Shown: piece by piece, positions 54,560 to 63,900 of the stretch
How positions within the stretch are numbered: the first letter of the stretch is position 1
Layout of the letters: each line of letters starts with the position of its first letter
DNA from: Streptomyces sp. V3I7
GTDB lineage: Bacteria > Actinomycetota > Actinomycetes > Streptomycetales > Streptomycetaceae
DNA length: 64,000 nt
Assembly (NCBI RefSeq): GCF_030817495.1
Contig: NZ_JAUSZK010000001.1
Location: 2,211,001-2,275,000 of the forward strand
Reading direction: 5' to 3'
Program-made: the position numbers and the translations under genes
Notes under the pieces: generated by a model
What the model was told of the DNA's origin: nothing
Seen by the model: the letters and a program-made list of their open reading frames with translations, nothing else
The model's database searches: none

Positions 54560-54877
54560 CTGCTGCCCCCATGCTCGGAACCGGCCCGGAGGATGCGCGT
54601 CCGGGTGGGTGCAATCTACGTGAGCCGGGCACCGGGGCGCCGCCGCGTTTCGAGGGGCGGACGGTGCGTGGACCCTCCGTCCGTTCCGTGATTCGCGCCC
54701 GGACTGTCCGTTATCCAGTGATTGATTTCACGCCGGATTGCTAGGCGAATACCAAAAGTCATACGGTCAGTGGTCGCCCTACCCTCCTGCGGCATGCGTG
54801 CCGCAGATCCGTGCGGGCAGCTCCCACCCCCCATGCTCGCCCTCCATCCGCCGAACCCCTTCGCAGGAGCCCCCCCA
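54560..54877. other. 318-base divergent gap between proB and the membrane-anchored transferase gene
   Basis: Probably holds promoters for both genes. A relatively AT-rich stretch at 54708-54770 (GTTATCCAGTGATTGATTTC; CTAGGCGAATACCAAAAGTC) stands out from the surrounding GC. The reading frame of the downstream gene is open through here but its codons are atypical, so this is taken as non-coding. Confidence 0.55.
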
Positions 54878-56977
54878 GTGCCCTCCGCAGGCCTCGCCCC
54901 TCGCCGCATCATGCAGCTCTGTGCGCTGTTCACGATGCTGGCGCTCATCACAGCCCAGATAGTCTCGGCTCTGGTGCCCTACGTCCCGGTGTTCGTCGCC
55001 GCGAGTGCCGCCGGGCTCGCCCTGGACCTGTATCTGCAGTACCGCGAACCGGGCCTCCTCGGATCCCTGGGCAAGATCCGTTTCGACGCCCTGGTCCGCC
55101 AGCTGCTGCGCGACATGCTGATCCTGATAGGACTGCTGCGCATCGAGGGCATCGACCCGGAGCGCGAGCACGCCCCGGTCCTGGTGGCGCTGTTCGTCTT
55201 CTACGGGCTGCATTTCGTCTGCCAGGCCGTCGCCGTCCTGGTCCGCCGCGCCCGTACGCTGCCGATCGTCACGCGCAACATCGACGCCTCGGCGCTGCGT
55301 CTGACCGTCGCCCCGCCGCGGCTGCTCTCCCGCCGCCACAACCGCCGGCTGCTCGTCTTCTCGGTTCCGGCGACGGCCGGCCTGCTGACGACCGTGGTCA
55401 CCTCCCAGGGCCGCTGGGCCGCCTTCGGCGTGGGCCTGGCCATCCTGCTGATGACCGGCGGCATCGTCCGCCTCGGCACCTGGCTGCTGCCGAAGAAGCG
55501 CGCCGTGAACTCCCAGAAGGTCATGGAGTGGCTGGACGGCTGGCTGGCCGACTACCAGCCGACCGTCGCCATGTACTTCTCCGGCGGCACGACCTCCGCC
55601 TACCAGGCCAACATGTGGCTCTCCACGCTGTCGCAGCTGGACGCCAAGCCGCTGATCGTGCTGCGCGAGCGCTTCATGGTGCAGAAGATCGACGCGACCG
55701 ACGTCCCGATCATCTGCTTCCCGCGGGTCTCGACGATGTTCTCGCTGGAGAACTCGACGCTGAAGATGATGCTGCACCCGGCCAACGCCGCGAAGACCTC
55801 GCAGGTGCTGCGCATCCCCACGGTCAAGCACGCCTTCATCAACCACGGCGAGAGCGACAAGCTGTCCTCCTGCAACCCCTACGCGAAGGCGTACGACGAG
55901 GTGTGGGTCGCCGGTCCGGCCGCGCGTGAGCGCTACGCCCTCGCGGACGTCGGCGTCGCCGACCAGGACATCGTGGAGGTCGGCCGCCCGCAGCTGGCGC
56001 CGATCCGCCCCTACGCGGGCGCGCCGACGGGCCCGTACACGACCGTGCTGTACGCCCCCACGTGGGAGGGCTGGGACGGCAACCCGGGCAACACCTCGGT
56101 GCTGCTGGCCGGCGAGAACATGGTCCGCGAGCTCCTCGCGGACGAGGGCGTGCGCCTGCTGTACAAGCCGCACCCGATGACCGGCTCCGTCGACCCGCGC
56201 TGCGGCGCGGCGAACGAGCGGATCAAGGCGATGATCCGCGAGGCCAACACCCGCCGCTCGGGCACGCGCCCCGGCCCGGAGGCCGCCGCCGAGCTGGCCC
56301 GCCGCACCGCCGAGCTGGACGCGCTGACCTCGACCGCCTTCCGCAAGGGCGCGGACGAGCTGGAGCGGATGCTGGTCCAGGGCGCGCCGCAGGGCGACCG
56401 CGAGGCGGAGATCGCGCAGGCGACGGCCGCCTGGGAGAAGGCGTACTGGGCGTCCCTCCCGGAGTGGGAGCACCAGATCATCACGTCCGCCCGGCCGCCG
56501 ATCTTCGCCTGCTTCAACGTGGCGGACCTGCTGATCAGCGATGTCTCGTCGGTCGTCTCCGACTGGCTCTCCAGCGAGAAGCCGTACGCGGTCGCCAACA
56601 CCTCCGGCATGTCGGAGGCCGACTTCCGCGAGAACTTCCCGACGGTGTCGGCGGGCGCGATCCTCACTCCGGCCGCGGACGGCGTGCCGGCGCTGCTGGA
56701 CTCGGTCCGCAATCCGGAGAAGGACACGTTCGCCGCGGCCCGCGCCGAGCTCAAGGTGCACCTGCTCGGCCCGTCGGACCCGCCGTCGCTGGCCCGCTTC
56801 GACGCGGCCGTGCACGCGCTGTGCGGCAAGGCCGACGAGCGGCGCGCGCGCATGGAGGCCCGTCAGGTCACCCCGGCCATCCCCGCGCCGCGCGCCGGTG
56901 CCGAGGAGGCGGTCCCGGAGCCGTCCGAGGACCCCGACCCCTCGGACCGCACGGCCGACACCTCCGTCAGCGCTTAG
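54878..56977 (+). CDS. Membrane-anchored CDP-glycerol-transferase-like glycosyltransferase
   Basis: A 699-residue protein. About five membrane spans fill the first 235 residues (LITAQIVSALVPYVPVFVAA; VLVALFVFYGLHFVCQAVAV; FGVGLAILLMTGGIVRLGT). A GT-B-type catalytic region follows (about 250-665) with VAMYFSGGTTSAYQANMW, HAFINHGESDKLSS, VLYAPTWEGWDGNPGNTS, LLYKPHPMTG and LLISDVSSVVSDWLSS. The last corresponds to the TDYSS-type motif of teichoic acid polymerases. GTG at 54878 with AGGAG nine bases upstream is chosen over an earlier in-frame ATG. The C-terminal tail is acidic. Its TAG stop is the first three bases of a MITE. Confidence 0.85.
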   Translation: MPSAGLAPRRIMQLCALFTMLALITAQIVSALVPYVPVFVAASAAGLALDLYLQYREPGLLGSLGKIRFDALVRQLLRDMLILIGLLRIEGIDPEREHAPVLVALFVFYGLHFVCQAVAVLVRRARTLPIVTRNIDASALRLTVAPPRLLSRRHNRRLLVFSVPATAGLLTTVVTSQGRWAAFGVGLAILLMTGGIVRLGTWLLPKKRAVNSQKVMEWLDGWLADYQPTVAMYFSGGTTSAYQANMWLSTLSQLDAKPLIVLRERFMVQKIDATDVPIICFPRVSTMFSLENSTLKMMLHPANAAKTSQVLRIPTVKHAFINHGESDKLSSCNPYAKAYDEVWVAGPAARERYALADVGVADQDIVEVGRPQLAPIRPYAGAPTGPYTTVLYAPTWEGWDGNPGNTSVLLAGENMVRELLADEGVRLLYKPHPMTGSVDPRCGAANERIKAMIREANTRRSGTRPGPEAAAELARRTAELDALTSTAFRKGADELERMLVQGAPQGDREAEIAQATAAWEKAYWASLPEWEHQIITSARPPIFACFNVADLLISDVSSVVSDWLSSEKPYAVANTSGMSEADFRENFPTVSAGAILTPAADGVPALLDSVRNPEKDTFAAARAELKVHLLGPSDPPSLARFDAAVHALCGKADERRARMEARQVTPAIPAPRAGAEEAVPEPSEDPDPSDRTADTSVSA

Positions 56978-57198
56978 GGCCTGTCGTTTGGATCATCCCG
57001 GTGTCGCGGGGTCTGGCACGCACATCTGCCGCGTTGTCGTCGGTTGCCAACTCCCCCACGCTCGGCTCCGCTCGCGCGGGGGGACCCCCATCGCGTTGAC
57101 GCCCTCCTCCGCCTTGCAGCTGCACGCACCAGACCCCGCTCGGGTCGGTCGAGAAGTACCGCACCTCACAGCCGGCCTGATCCAAACGACAGACCCTA
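56975..57198. mobile_element. 224-bp MITE-like element with terminal inverted repeats
   Basis: The left end GGGCCTGTCGTTTGGATCA and right end (inverted) GGGTCTGTCGTTTGGATCA match at 18 of 19 bases, extended by TAG / CTA and an outer AGCGC on both sides. There is no transposase frame. The centre carries the palindrome also found inside add (CTCCCCCACGCTCGGC ... GGGGGGACCCCC). An element of this kind would be mobilised in trans by a related IS. The left TAG is the stop codon of the transferase gene. Confidence 0.82.
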
Positions 57199-57231
57199 GG
57201 CGCTGCGGCCGGGCCGGCCGCTGAACGCACG

Positions 57232-57297
57232 AAGTGCTCCTGACCTCATGGTCGGTGGGACTCTCGACGAGTCCTACCGGGGAGGTCAGGAGCACTT
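57232..57297. terminator. Long stem-loop between the MITE and galE
   Basis: A perfect 16-bp outer stem AAGTGCTCCTGACCTC / GAGGTCAGGAGCACTT enclosing an inner stem GGTGGGACT / AGTCCTACC. It lies 33 bases after the galE stop on the minus strand and 35 bases beyond the MITE, so it can end galE transcription and also shield against read-through from the other side. Confidence 0.8.
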
Positions 57298-57330
57298 CCG
57301 CGTCATGGGGAACCGGGCGGCGCCGGAGGC

Positions 57331-58302
57331 TCAGTCGTGCCGGCGGCGCCAGCCCTGCCAGGCGGACTCGATCATCTCGTCCAGGCCGTGGCGGGCGGTC
57401 CACCCGAGTTCCTCGCGGATACGTCCCGCCGACGCCACCACGCGCGCCGGGTCGCCGGGCCGCCGGGCCGTCACCTCGGGCGCCACCTGCTCGTTGCCGG
57501 TTACCTTGAGAATGCGGTCCACCATCTCGCGGACCGAACTGCCCTCGCCCCGGCCGATGTTGAGGATCAGCGAGGTCCCCTCGGCGGCGTCGCGCAGGTG
57601 TTGCGCGGCCGCTAGGTGGGCGGAGGCGATGTCCTCGACGTGGATGTAGTCGCGTACGCAGGTGCCGTCCGGGGTGGCGTAGTCGTCGCCGAAGACGCGC
57701 GGGGCCTCGCCGGCCTCCAGCCGCTCGAACACCATCGGGATGAGGTTGAAGGCGCCGGAGTCGGCGAGTTCGGGGGCGGCCGCGCCGGCGACGTTGAAGT
57801 AGCGCAGGGAGGCGGCCCGGATGCCGTGGGCGCGGGCGGCCGCGGCGATCAGCCACTCGCCGATCAACTTGGTCTCGCCGTAGGGGCTCATGGGCGCGCA
57901 GGGGGTGTCCTCGGTGACGAGGTCCACGTCCGGCATGCCGTACACGGCGGCCGAGGAGGAGAAGACGATCCGGTCGACGCCGGCGGCGGCCATCGCGTCG
58001 AGCAGGGTCTGCAGACCGGTGACGTTCTCCCGGTAGTAGTGGAGCGGGCGCTCGACCGACTCCCCCACCTGCTTCTTGCCCGCGATGTGCACGACGCCGG
58101 TCACGGCGTGCTCGCGCATCGTCCGCTCCAGGAGCTCGCCGTCCAGCACACTGCCGACGACCAGCGGGACACCGGTGGGCACCCGGTCGGCGTCTCCGGT
58201 CGAGAGGTCGTCGTACACGACCACGTCCTCGCCGCCGCGGGTCATCGCACGCACCACATGGGCGCCGATGTACCCGGCCCCACCCGTCACCAGCCAGCTC
58301 AT
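57331..58302 (-). CDS. galE: UDP-glucose 4-epimerase
   Basis: A 323-residue short-chain dehydrogenase-type epimerase. The NAD-binding GGAGYIG is at the N-terminus; VYDDLSTG and VVHIAGKKQVGESVERPLHY follow. The catalytic Ser in VFSSSAAVYG and the YGETK motif (Tyr-x3-Lys) are intact, as are RYFNVAGAA and VRDYIHVEDIASAH. It interconverts UDP-glucose and UDP-galactose, supplying sugars for glycans. ATG at 58302 is preferred because AGGAGG is seven bases upstream, against one base for the ATG at 58308. Lying beside the polymer genes it may supply UDP-galactose for the wall glycopolymer. Confidence 0.94.
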   Translation of the reverse strand: MSWLVTGGAGYIGAHVVRAMTRGGEDVVVYDDLSTGDADRVPTGVPLVVGSVLDGELLERTMREHAVTGVVHIAGKKQVGESVERPLHYYRENVTGLQTLLDAMAAAGVDRIVFSSSAAVYGMPDVDLVTEDTPCAPMSPYGETKLIGEWLIAAAARAHGIRAASLRYFNVAGAAAPELADSGAFNLIPMVFERLEAGEAPRVFGDDYATPDGTCVRDYIHVEDIASAHLAAAQHLRDAAEGTSLILNIGRGEGSSVREMVDRILKVTGNEQVAPEVTARRPGDPARVVASAGRIREELGWTARHGLDEMIESAWQGWRRRHD

Positions 58303-58663
58303 CCTCATGCCTCCTACGTCCGTGTCGCTGAGGGGCAGACTCGCCCATGGGCCGGGGAAAATCGAGTCCGACGCACCGGAGCGACTTGCCCAACTATAGG
58401 GAACCCGACGGTAAAGAAGACGAAAGAAGATCGACCGGGCAAGTGTGAGGAATTTCTCCAGGCGTAAGAAAAGGGACGTTAAAATCCCTGCGTGCGCCTG
58501 CTGAAGGGGTGGCCGAACTCTTACTTTGCCCTCAACTCCGCCAGGGAAACGGAAAGTGAATCCCTTAGGCTGAGCGACGCACTCCGCGCCCGCGGCGGAG
58601 TGAGCGCACTCTCGGTCTTCCGGACCATGCTCTCGTGACCAGCTCTCGGAACAGGTTGTAAGG
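58303..58663. other. 361-base divergent gap between galE and the bifunctional transferase genes
   Basis: TAAAAT at 58480-58485 fits the TANNNT -10 consensus, 179 bases before the transferase start. The region around 58440-58575 is AT-richer than average (GAATTTCTCC, GTAAGAAAAG, GGAAACGGAAAGTGAATCCC). No coding pattern is seen. Confidence 0.5.
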
Positions 58664-60895
58664 ATGCCCAGACTCTCCCTCGTCGTGCCGGTGTACCAGG
58701 TGCGGAGTTATCTGTCCGAGTGCCTGGACTCCGTACTCACGCAGGACTGCACGGACTTCGAGGTCATCGCGGTCGACGACTGCTCAACGGACGGGTCGGG
58801 CACCATCCTCGACGAGTACGCGCGGCGTGATCCGCGTATTCGCGTGACACACCTCACCGACAACGTGGGCCTCGGACGTGCGCGCAACGCCGGTCTGGAA
58901 ATGGCGCAGGGCGATTACGTGCTGTTCCTGGACAGTGACGACACGTTGACCCCCGGCGCCCTCACGGCGATATCGGATCGCATAGACGCAACCGATTCCC
59001 CCGAGATACTCGTCTACGACTACGCGCGTTCCTACTGGGACGGACGAATACGTCCCAATCAGCGGAGGGATCTCCTCCGCGCCGACGGCCCGGACGTGTT
59101 CCGTCTCACCGACCGGCCAGGGCTGCTGGACCTGCTCCAGATCGTCTGGAACAAGGCCTACCGCCGCGACTTCATCGCCCGCCACGGCCTGACCTTCCCG
59201 CCGGGCTACTACGAGGACGCCCCCTGGACGTTCTGCTCCCTGATCAGCGCGGAGAGCATCGCCGTCCTGGACCGGGTCTGCGTGGAGTACCGGCAGCGGC
59301 GCGAGGGCGGCAACATCCTCAGGACCGTCAGCCGCAAGCACTTCGACGTCTTCGACCAGTACCGCCGCGTCTTCGACTTCCTCGACGAGCGCCCCGAACT
59401 CGCCGAGTGGCGCGGGCCGATGTTCCGCAAGATGGTCGACCACTACCTGACCGTCCTCAAGCAGCCGGGCCGTCTCCCCCGTGTCTCCCGCGCCGAGTTC
59501 TTCCACCGCGCCGCCGCCGACTACCGGGCCCTCAGGCCAGCGGGGTTCGTACGCCCGGCCGGTGCCCGCGGGCACAAGTACACGCTGCTGGAGCGCGACT
59601 CCTACGCCGCCATGGCGGGCGTCATGGCCGCCGTGAAGTTCCGGCAGGCTGTGGGCAGTCGGGCCCGCACCGCGCTCAACCGCTCCAAGCGGGGCGCGAT
59701 GGGCGTCTTCTACCAGTCCCAGCTGAGGCTGCCGCTGGACGAGAACCTGGCGCTGTTCTCCGCCTACTGGAGCCGCGGCGTCTCCTGCAACCCGGCCGCC
59801 GTCGACGCCGAACTCGCCCGCCTCGCCCCGCACATACGCCGGGTGTGGGCGATCCGGCCGGACGCGGTGGACCAGGTGCCGAAGGGCGTGCGGTACGTCC
59901 GGGTCGGCTCGCGCGAGTACTGGACGGCCCTCGCCCGCGCCAAGTACCTCGTGAACAACGTGAACTTCGCGGACTCCGTGGTCAAACGCGAGGGCCAGAT
60001 CCACCTCCAGACCCACCACGGCACCCCGCTGAAGACGATGGGCCTGGACCAGCGCAAGTACCCGGCCTCGACCGACATGGACTTCGACAAGCTCCTTCAG
60101 CGCTGCGACCGCTGGGACTTCAGCCTCAGCTCCAACCGGTTCTCGACCGCCATCTGGGAGCGCGTGTACCCCTGCCCGTACACCTCGCTGGAGACCGGCT
60201 ACCCGCGCAACGACGTCCTCGTCAACGCCACGTCCGACGACGTGCGCCGGGCGCGCGCAGCACTCGGACTGGCCGAGGGCACCCGGGCCTTCCTGTACGT
60301 ACCGACCCACCGCGAGTACCAGCCCGGGTTCACCCCGAGTCTCGACCTCGCCCGGCTCGCCGAGGAACTCGGCCCCGACGTCACCCTGATGGTGCGCGGC
60401 CACTACTTCTACGGCACCTCCCCGCACATCGCCGAGCTGCGCCGCAGCGGCCGGGTCGTCGACGTGTCGGGGCACCCGCGGGTGGAGGAGCTGTACCTCG
60501 CCGCGGACGCGCTGATCACGGACTACTCCTCCGCGATGTTCGACTACGCCGTCCTCGACCGGCCGATCATCATCTACGCGCCGGACTGGGACATCTACTC
60601 CGCGGTCCGCGGCACCTACTTCGACCTGCTCCAGGAGGCGCCCGGCGCGGTGGCCACCTCGCAGGCGGAACTGATCAGACTGCTGGGAGCGGACCCGTAC
60701 GGCGACGAGGACGCGGCCGCGCGCCGCGCCGCCTTCCGCCGGCGTTTCTGCGAATTCGACGACGGACAGGCAGCCGAGCGCGTGGTGCGCCGCGTCTTCC
60801 TCGGTGAGCAGGACCTGCTGCCCCTCGTCCCGTTCGCCGACCGGCCCCACGCCCCGACTCCCGCGCAGGCACTCGCACTGACCGAGCGGGCCTGA
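58664..60895 (+). CDS. Bifunctional GT2 glycosyltransferase / CDP-glycerol glycerophosphotransferase-type enzyme
   Basis: A 743-residue fusion. The N-terminal GT2 domain (about residues 3-250) has LSLVVPVYQVRSYLSECLDS, the VIAVDDCSTDGSG loop and LFLDSDDTLTPGA (DxD). The C-terminal part (about 350-720) is a TagF/TarF-type GT-B phosphotransferase with HLQTHHGTPLKTMGLD (catalytic His near 450), YPRNDVLVNATSDD, MVRGHYFYG and ALITDYSSAMFDYAVLDRP. It should build a repeating polyol- or glycosyl-phosphate wall polymer. In S. coelicolor the comparable region makes a polydiglycosylphosphate and spore-wall polymers; that link is from memory. AAGG precedes the ATG; the next gene begins 25 bases after the stop. 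Confidence 0.9.
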   Translation: MPRLSLVVPVYQVRSYLSECLDSVLTQDCTDFEVIAVDDCSTDGSGTILDEYARRDPRIRVTHLTDNVGLGRARNAGLEMAQGDYVLFLDSDDTLTPGALTAISDRIDATDSPEILVYDYARSYWDGRIRPNQRRDLLRADGPDVFRLTDRPGLLDLLQIVWNKAYRRDFIARHGLTFPPGYYEDAPWTFCSLISAESIAVLDRVCVEYRQRREGGNILRTVSRKHFDVFDQYRRVFDFLDERPELAEWRGPMFRKMVDHYLTVLKQPGRLPRVSRAEFFHRAAADYRALRPAGFVRPAGARGHKYTLLERDSYAAMAGVMAAVKFRQAVGSRARTALNRSKRGAMGVFYQSQLRLPLDENLALFSAYWSRGVSCNPAAVDAELARLAPHIRRVWAIRPDAVDQVPKGVRYVRVGSREYWTALARAKYLVNNVNFADSVVKREGQIHLQTHHGTPLKTMGLDQRKYPASTDMDFDKLLQRCDRWDFSLSSNRFSTAIWERVYPCPYTSLETGYPRNDVLVNATSDDVRRARAALGLAEGTRAFLYVPTHREYQPGFTPSLDLARLAEELGPDVTLMVRGHYFYGTSPHIAELRRSGRVVDVSGHPRVEELYLAADALITDYSSAMFDYAVLDRPIIIYAPDWDIYSAVRGTYFDLLQEAPGAVATSQAELIRLLGADPYGDEDAAARRAAFRRRFCEFDDGQAAERVVRRVFLGEQDLLPLVPFADRPHAPTPAQALALTERA

Positions 60896-60920
60896 CCCCA
60901 GACAGGAGACCCACCACGCC

Positions 60921-63900
60921 ATGGCCCCTCGGCTCAGCGTCATCGTCCCGATCTACAACGTCGAGCGCTACCTTCCGGCCTGCCTCGACTCGCTCGCGGC
61001 CCAGACCTTCCGGGACCTCGAGGTCCTGATGGTGGACGACGGTTCCCCGGACGGTTCGGCGGCGATCGCCGAGGCGTACGCGGCGCGCGACTCCCGGTTC
61101 CGGCTGATCCGCAAGGAGAACGCGGGCCTGGGCGCCGCCCGTAACACCGGCATCGCCCATCTCGCCGCGGAGGCGGAGTTCCTCACGTTCGTCGACAGCG
61201 ACGACGTCATCCCGCCGGACGCCTACCGGCTGATGGTCGCGAGCCTCGACGAGACCGGCTCGGACTTCGCCACCGGCAACGTCTTCCACCTCAAGGGCGA
61301 GAAGTCCTGGCAGGTGCCGCTGCTGAAGATGCTCGCCGGCCGCGAGGCCCGCCAGCGCACCCACATATCCCGCTACGGCAGGCTCGTCGCCGACCGAATA
61401 GCGTGCAACAAGGTGTTCCGGCGCGACTTCTGGGACAAGCACGGCCTCGCCTTCCCCGAGAGCCGGCTGTACGAGGACACGCCCGTCACCATGCGGGCGC
61501 ACTACCTCGCCGAGGCCGTCGACGTGATCTCCGAGCCCTGCTACTACTGGCGGCTGCGCGAGGGCGAGTCCGCCCCCTCGATCACCCAGCGCCGCACCGA
61601 CCCGGCCGGCGTGCGCGACCGCACCACCTCCGTGCTGGAGATCAGCACCTTCCTCGCCGAGCAGCCCGGCGAGACCTTCGCCCGGCTCAAGCGCGAGTAC
61701 GACTCCCGGGTCCTGATGGACGACCTGCGGCTGTTCCTCAACGTGGTGCCCGACGGCGACGAGGAGTACCGCGCCGAGTTCCTGCGGTCGGCCAACCGGT
61801 TCCTGGACCACATCGACCCCGAGGTCGTCATGGCGCTGCCCGCCCAGCTGCGCGTGCAGTGGCTGCTGGTCCGCAAGCACCGGCTCGACGAGCTGATCAC
61901 CCTGCTGGCCGGGCAGCGCCGCAAGGAGGCCGTCGAGGTCAGCGGCCTGGTCCGCAAGTACGCCGCCTTCCCCTCCCTGGCCGGTACCGACCTCGGCATC
62001 CCGCGCCGGGCGCTGCGCATCGACCAGGATCTGGAGATGCGCGCCCCGCTGCAGGAGGTGAGCTGGGCGGACGGCAAGCTGGTGCTGTCCGGTCACGCCT
62101 GGATCGACAAGATCGGTCTGCCGTCGAGGCGTTCCTCGGTGAAGGTCCTCCAGCTGCGCAAGGACCGTTCCCGGCGTCGGCTGCTGCTGCCGGTGCGGAA
62201 CACCGAGCGCCCCGGGCGCACCACCGACTCCGGCCAGGACCGCTACAACTACGACTGGTCCGGCTGGGAGGCCACCCTCGACCCGGCGCGGCTGCGCAAG
62301 GGCGGCGCGTGGCAGGAGGGGCTGTGGCACGTGGGCCTCGGCCTCTACGCCTCCGGTCTGATACGCCGGGCGCCGGTGCAGTCCAGCGGCGGCGCCGCCT
62401 GCAACTTCCCGCCGTACCACTGGCTGAGCCCCGACTTCCGGCTGCTGCCGTCCGTCGAGGGTGGTGTGCTCAAGCTGCGCGTCGAGCGGGTCCGGGCCCT
62501 GGTCACCGGCCACGCCCTGGAGGGCGACCGGCTCAGGGTCACGGGTGAGATCAAGGTGCCGCTGGCCGACGGCGAGCGCGTCGTGCTGCGCGTGAAGAAC
62601 CAGAAGGGCGCCCAGGTCCACGAGTTCCCGGTGACCGTGACCGAGGAGGACGGCACGCGCCGGTTCTCGGCCGAGGTTCCGGTGGCGGACGTGGCGCTGC
62701 TCTTCCACGAGGGCGTGGCCGCCAAGGCCCAGCCGGAGAGCCGTACCTGGTCCACCGCGCTGGTCGCCACGGACGCAGGCGGCCGCGAACGCCAGTTCAG
62801 CACCGTGCTGCGCGAGGGCCTGGCGGACACGCGGTTCAACCTGCCCGCCTCGCTCGGCGAGCAGGCCGAGGGCTGTGAGCTGGCCGTGGTCGGCGGCCAC
62901 AACGGCTATCTGAAGCTCGCCGGCCGCACCCGGCGCGCGCTGATCGAGCACATCGGGCTGCGCGACGGCCTGATCACCCTCACCGCGCGCACCGACCCGC
63001 GCCTCACCGGCTCCCGGTTCCTGCTCAGGCCGCGCAACCGCTTCGAGGAGCGGTTCGTGGAGCCGCAGTGGGGCGAGGACGGCCGCTTCGAGGTCGCCTT
63101 CGACCCCTCCGTCCTCGGTGGCGGCGGCAACGTGCCGCTGCGCGCGGGCCGTTGGAACCTCTTCCTGCGCCCGGCCGACGGCGAGAGCGCGGACGTCCCC
63201 TTCGTCACCGACCGGCTCGCGGCCGATCAGTTCCCGCTTCGCGCCGAACTCGGCGGCCGTCTCTACCTGTTGGAGAACCGCTGGGCCGACTTCCCGCAGC
63301 TGAACTGCCGTTCGGAGCTGAGCGACCTGGAGCGCGGCCCGTACCGCCAGCGGCAGCTGCGTGCCGAGGTGTACGAGCCGCTGCGCCGGGAGCCGCTCAA
63401 GGACCAGGTGTTCTACCTGAGTTACAACGGCAAGCAGTTCTCCGACAGCCCGCGGGCGATGTACGAGGAGCTGGTCCGGCGCGGCTGCGACCTGAAGCAC
63501 CTGTGGGCCGTACGCGACGGGCAGGTCCTGCTGCCGGAGGGCGTCGAGCCGGTGCGGATGTGGGGCCGCGAGTGGTACGAGGCGCTGGCCTCCAGCCGCT
63601 ACATCGTCACCAACGGCCACCTCCCGGACTGGATCGAGCGGCGCCCGGGCCAGGTCATCGTGGAGACCTGGCACGGCACGATGCTGAAGAAGATCGGCCA
63701 CGACATCGACACGCTGCACTTCGACCGCCGGTACCAGGAGAAACTGGCGCTGGAGGCGAAGCAGTGGAGCCTGCTGGTGTCCTCCAACCGCTTCAGCACG
63801 CCGATCCTCCAGCGCGCCTTCTCCTACGACGGCGAGATCCTGGAGGCGGGCTACCCGCGCAACGACTACCTGTACGCGGCCGACGGCGACCGCATCGCCG

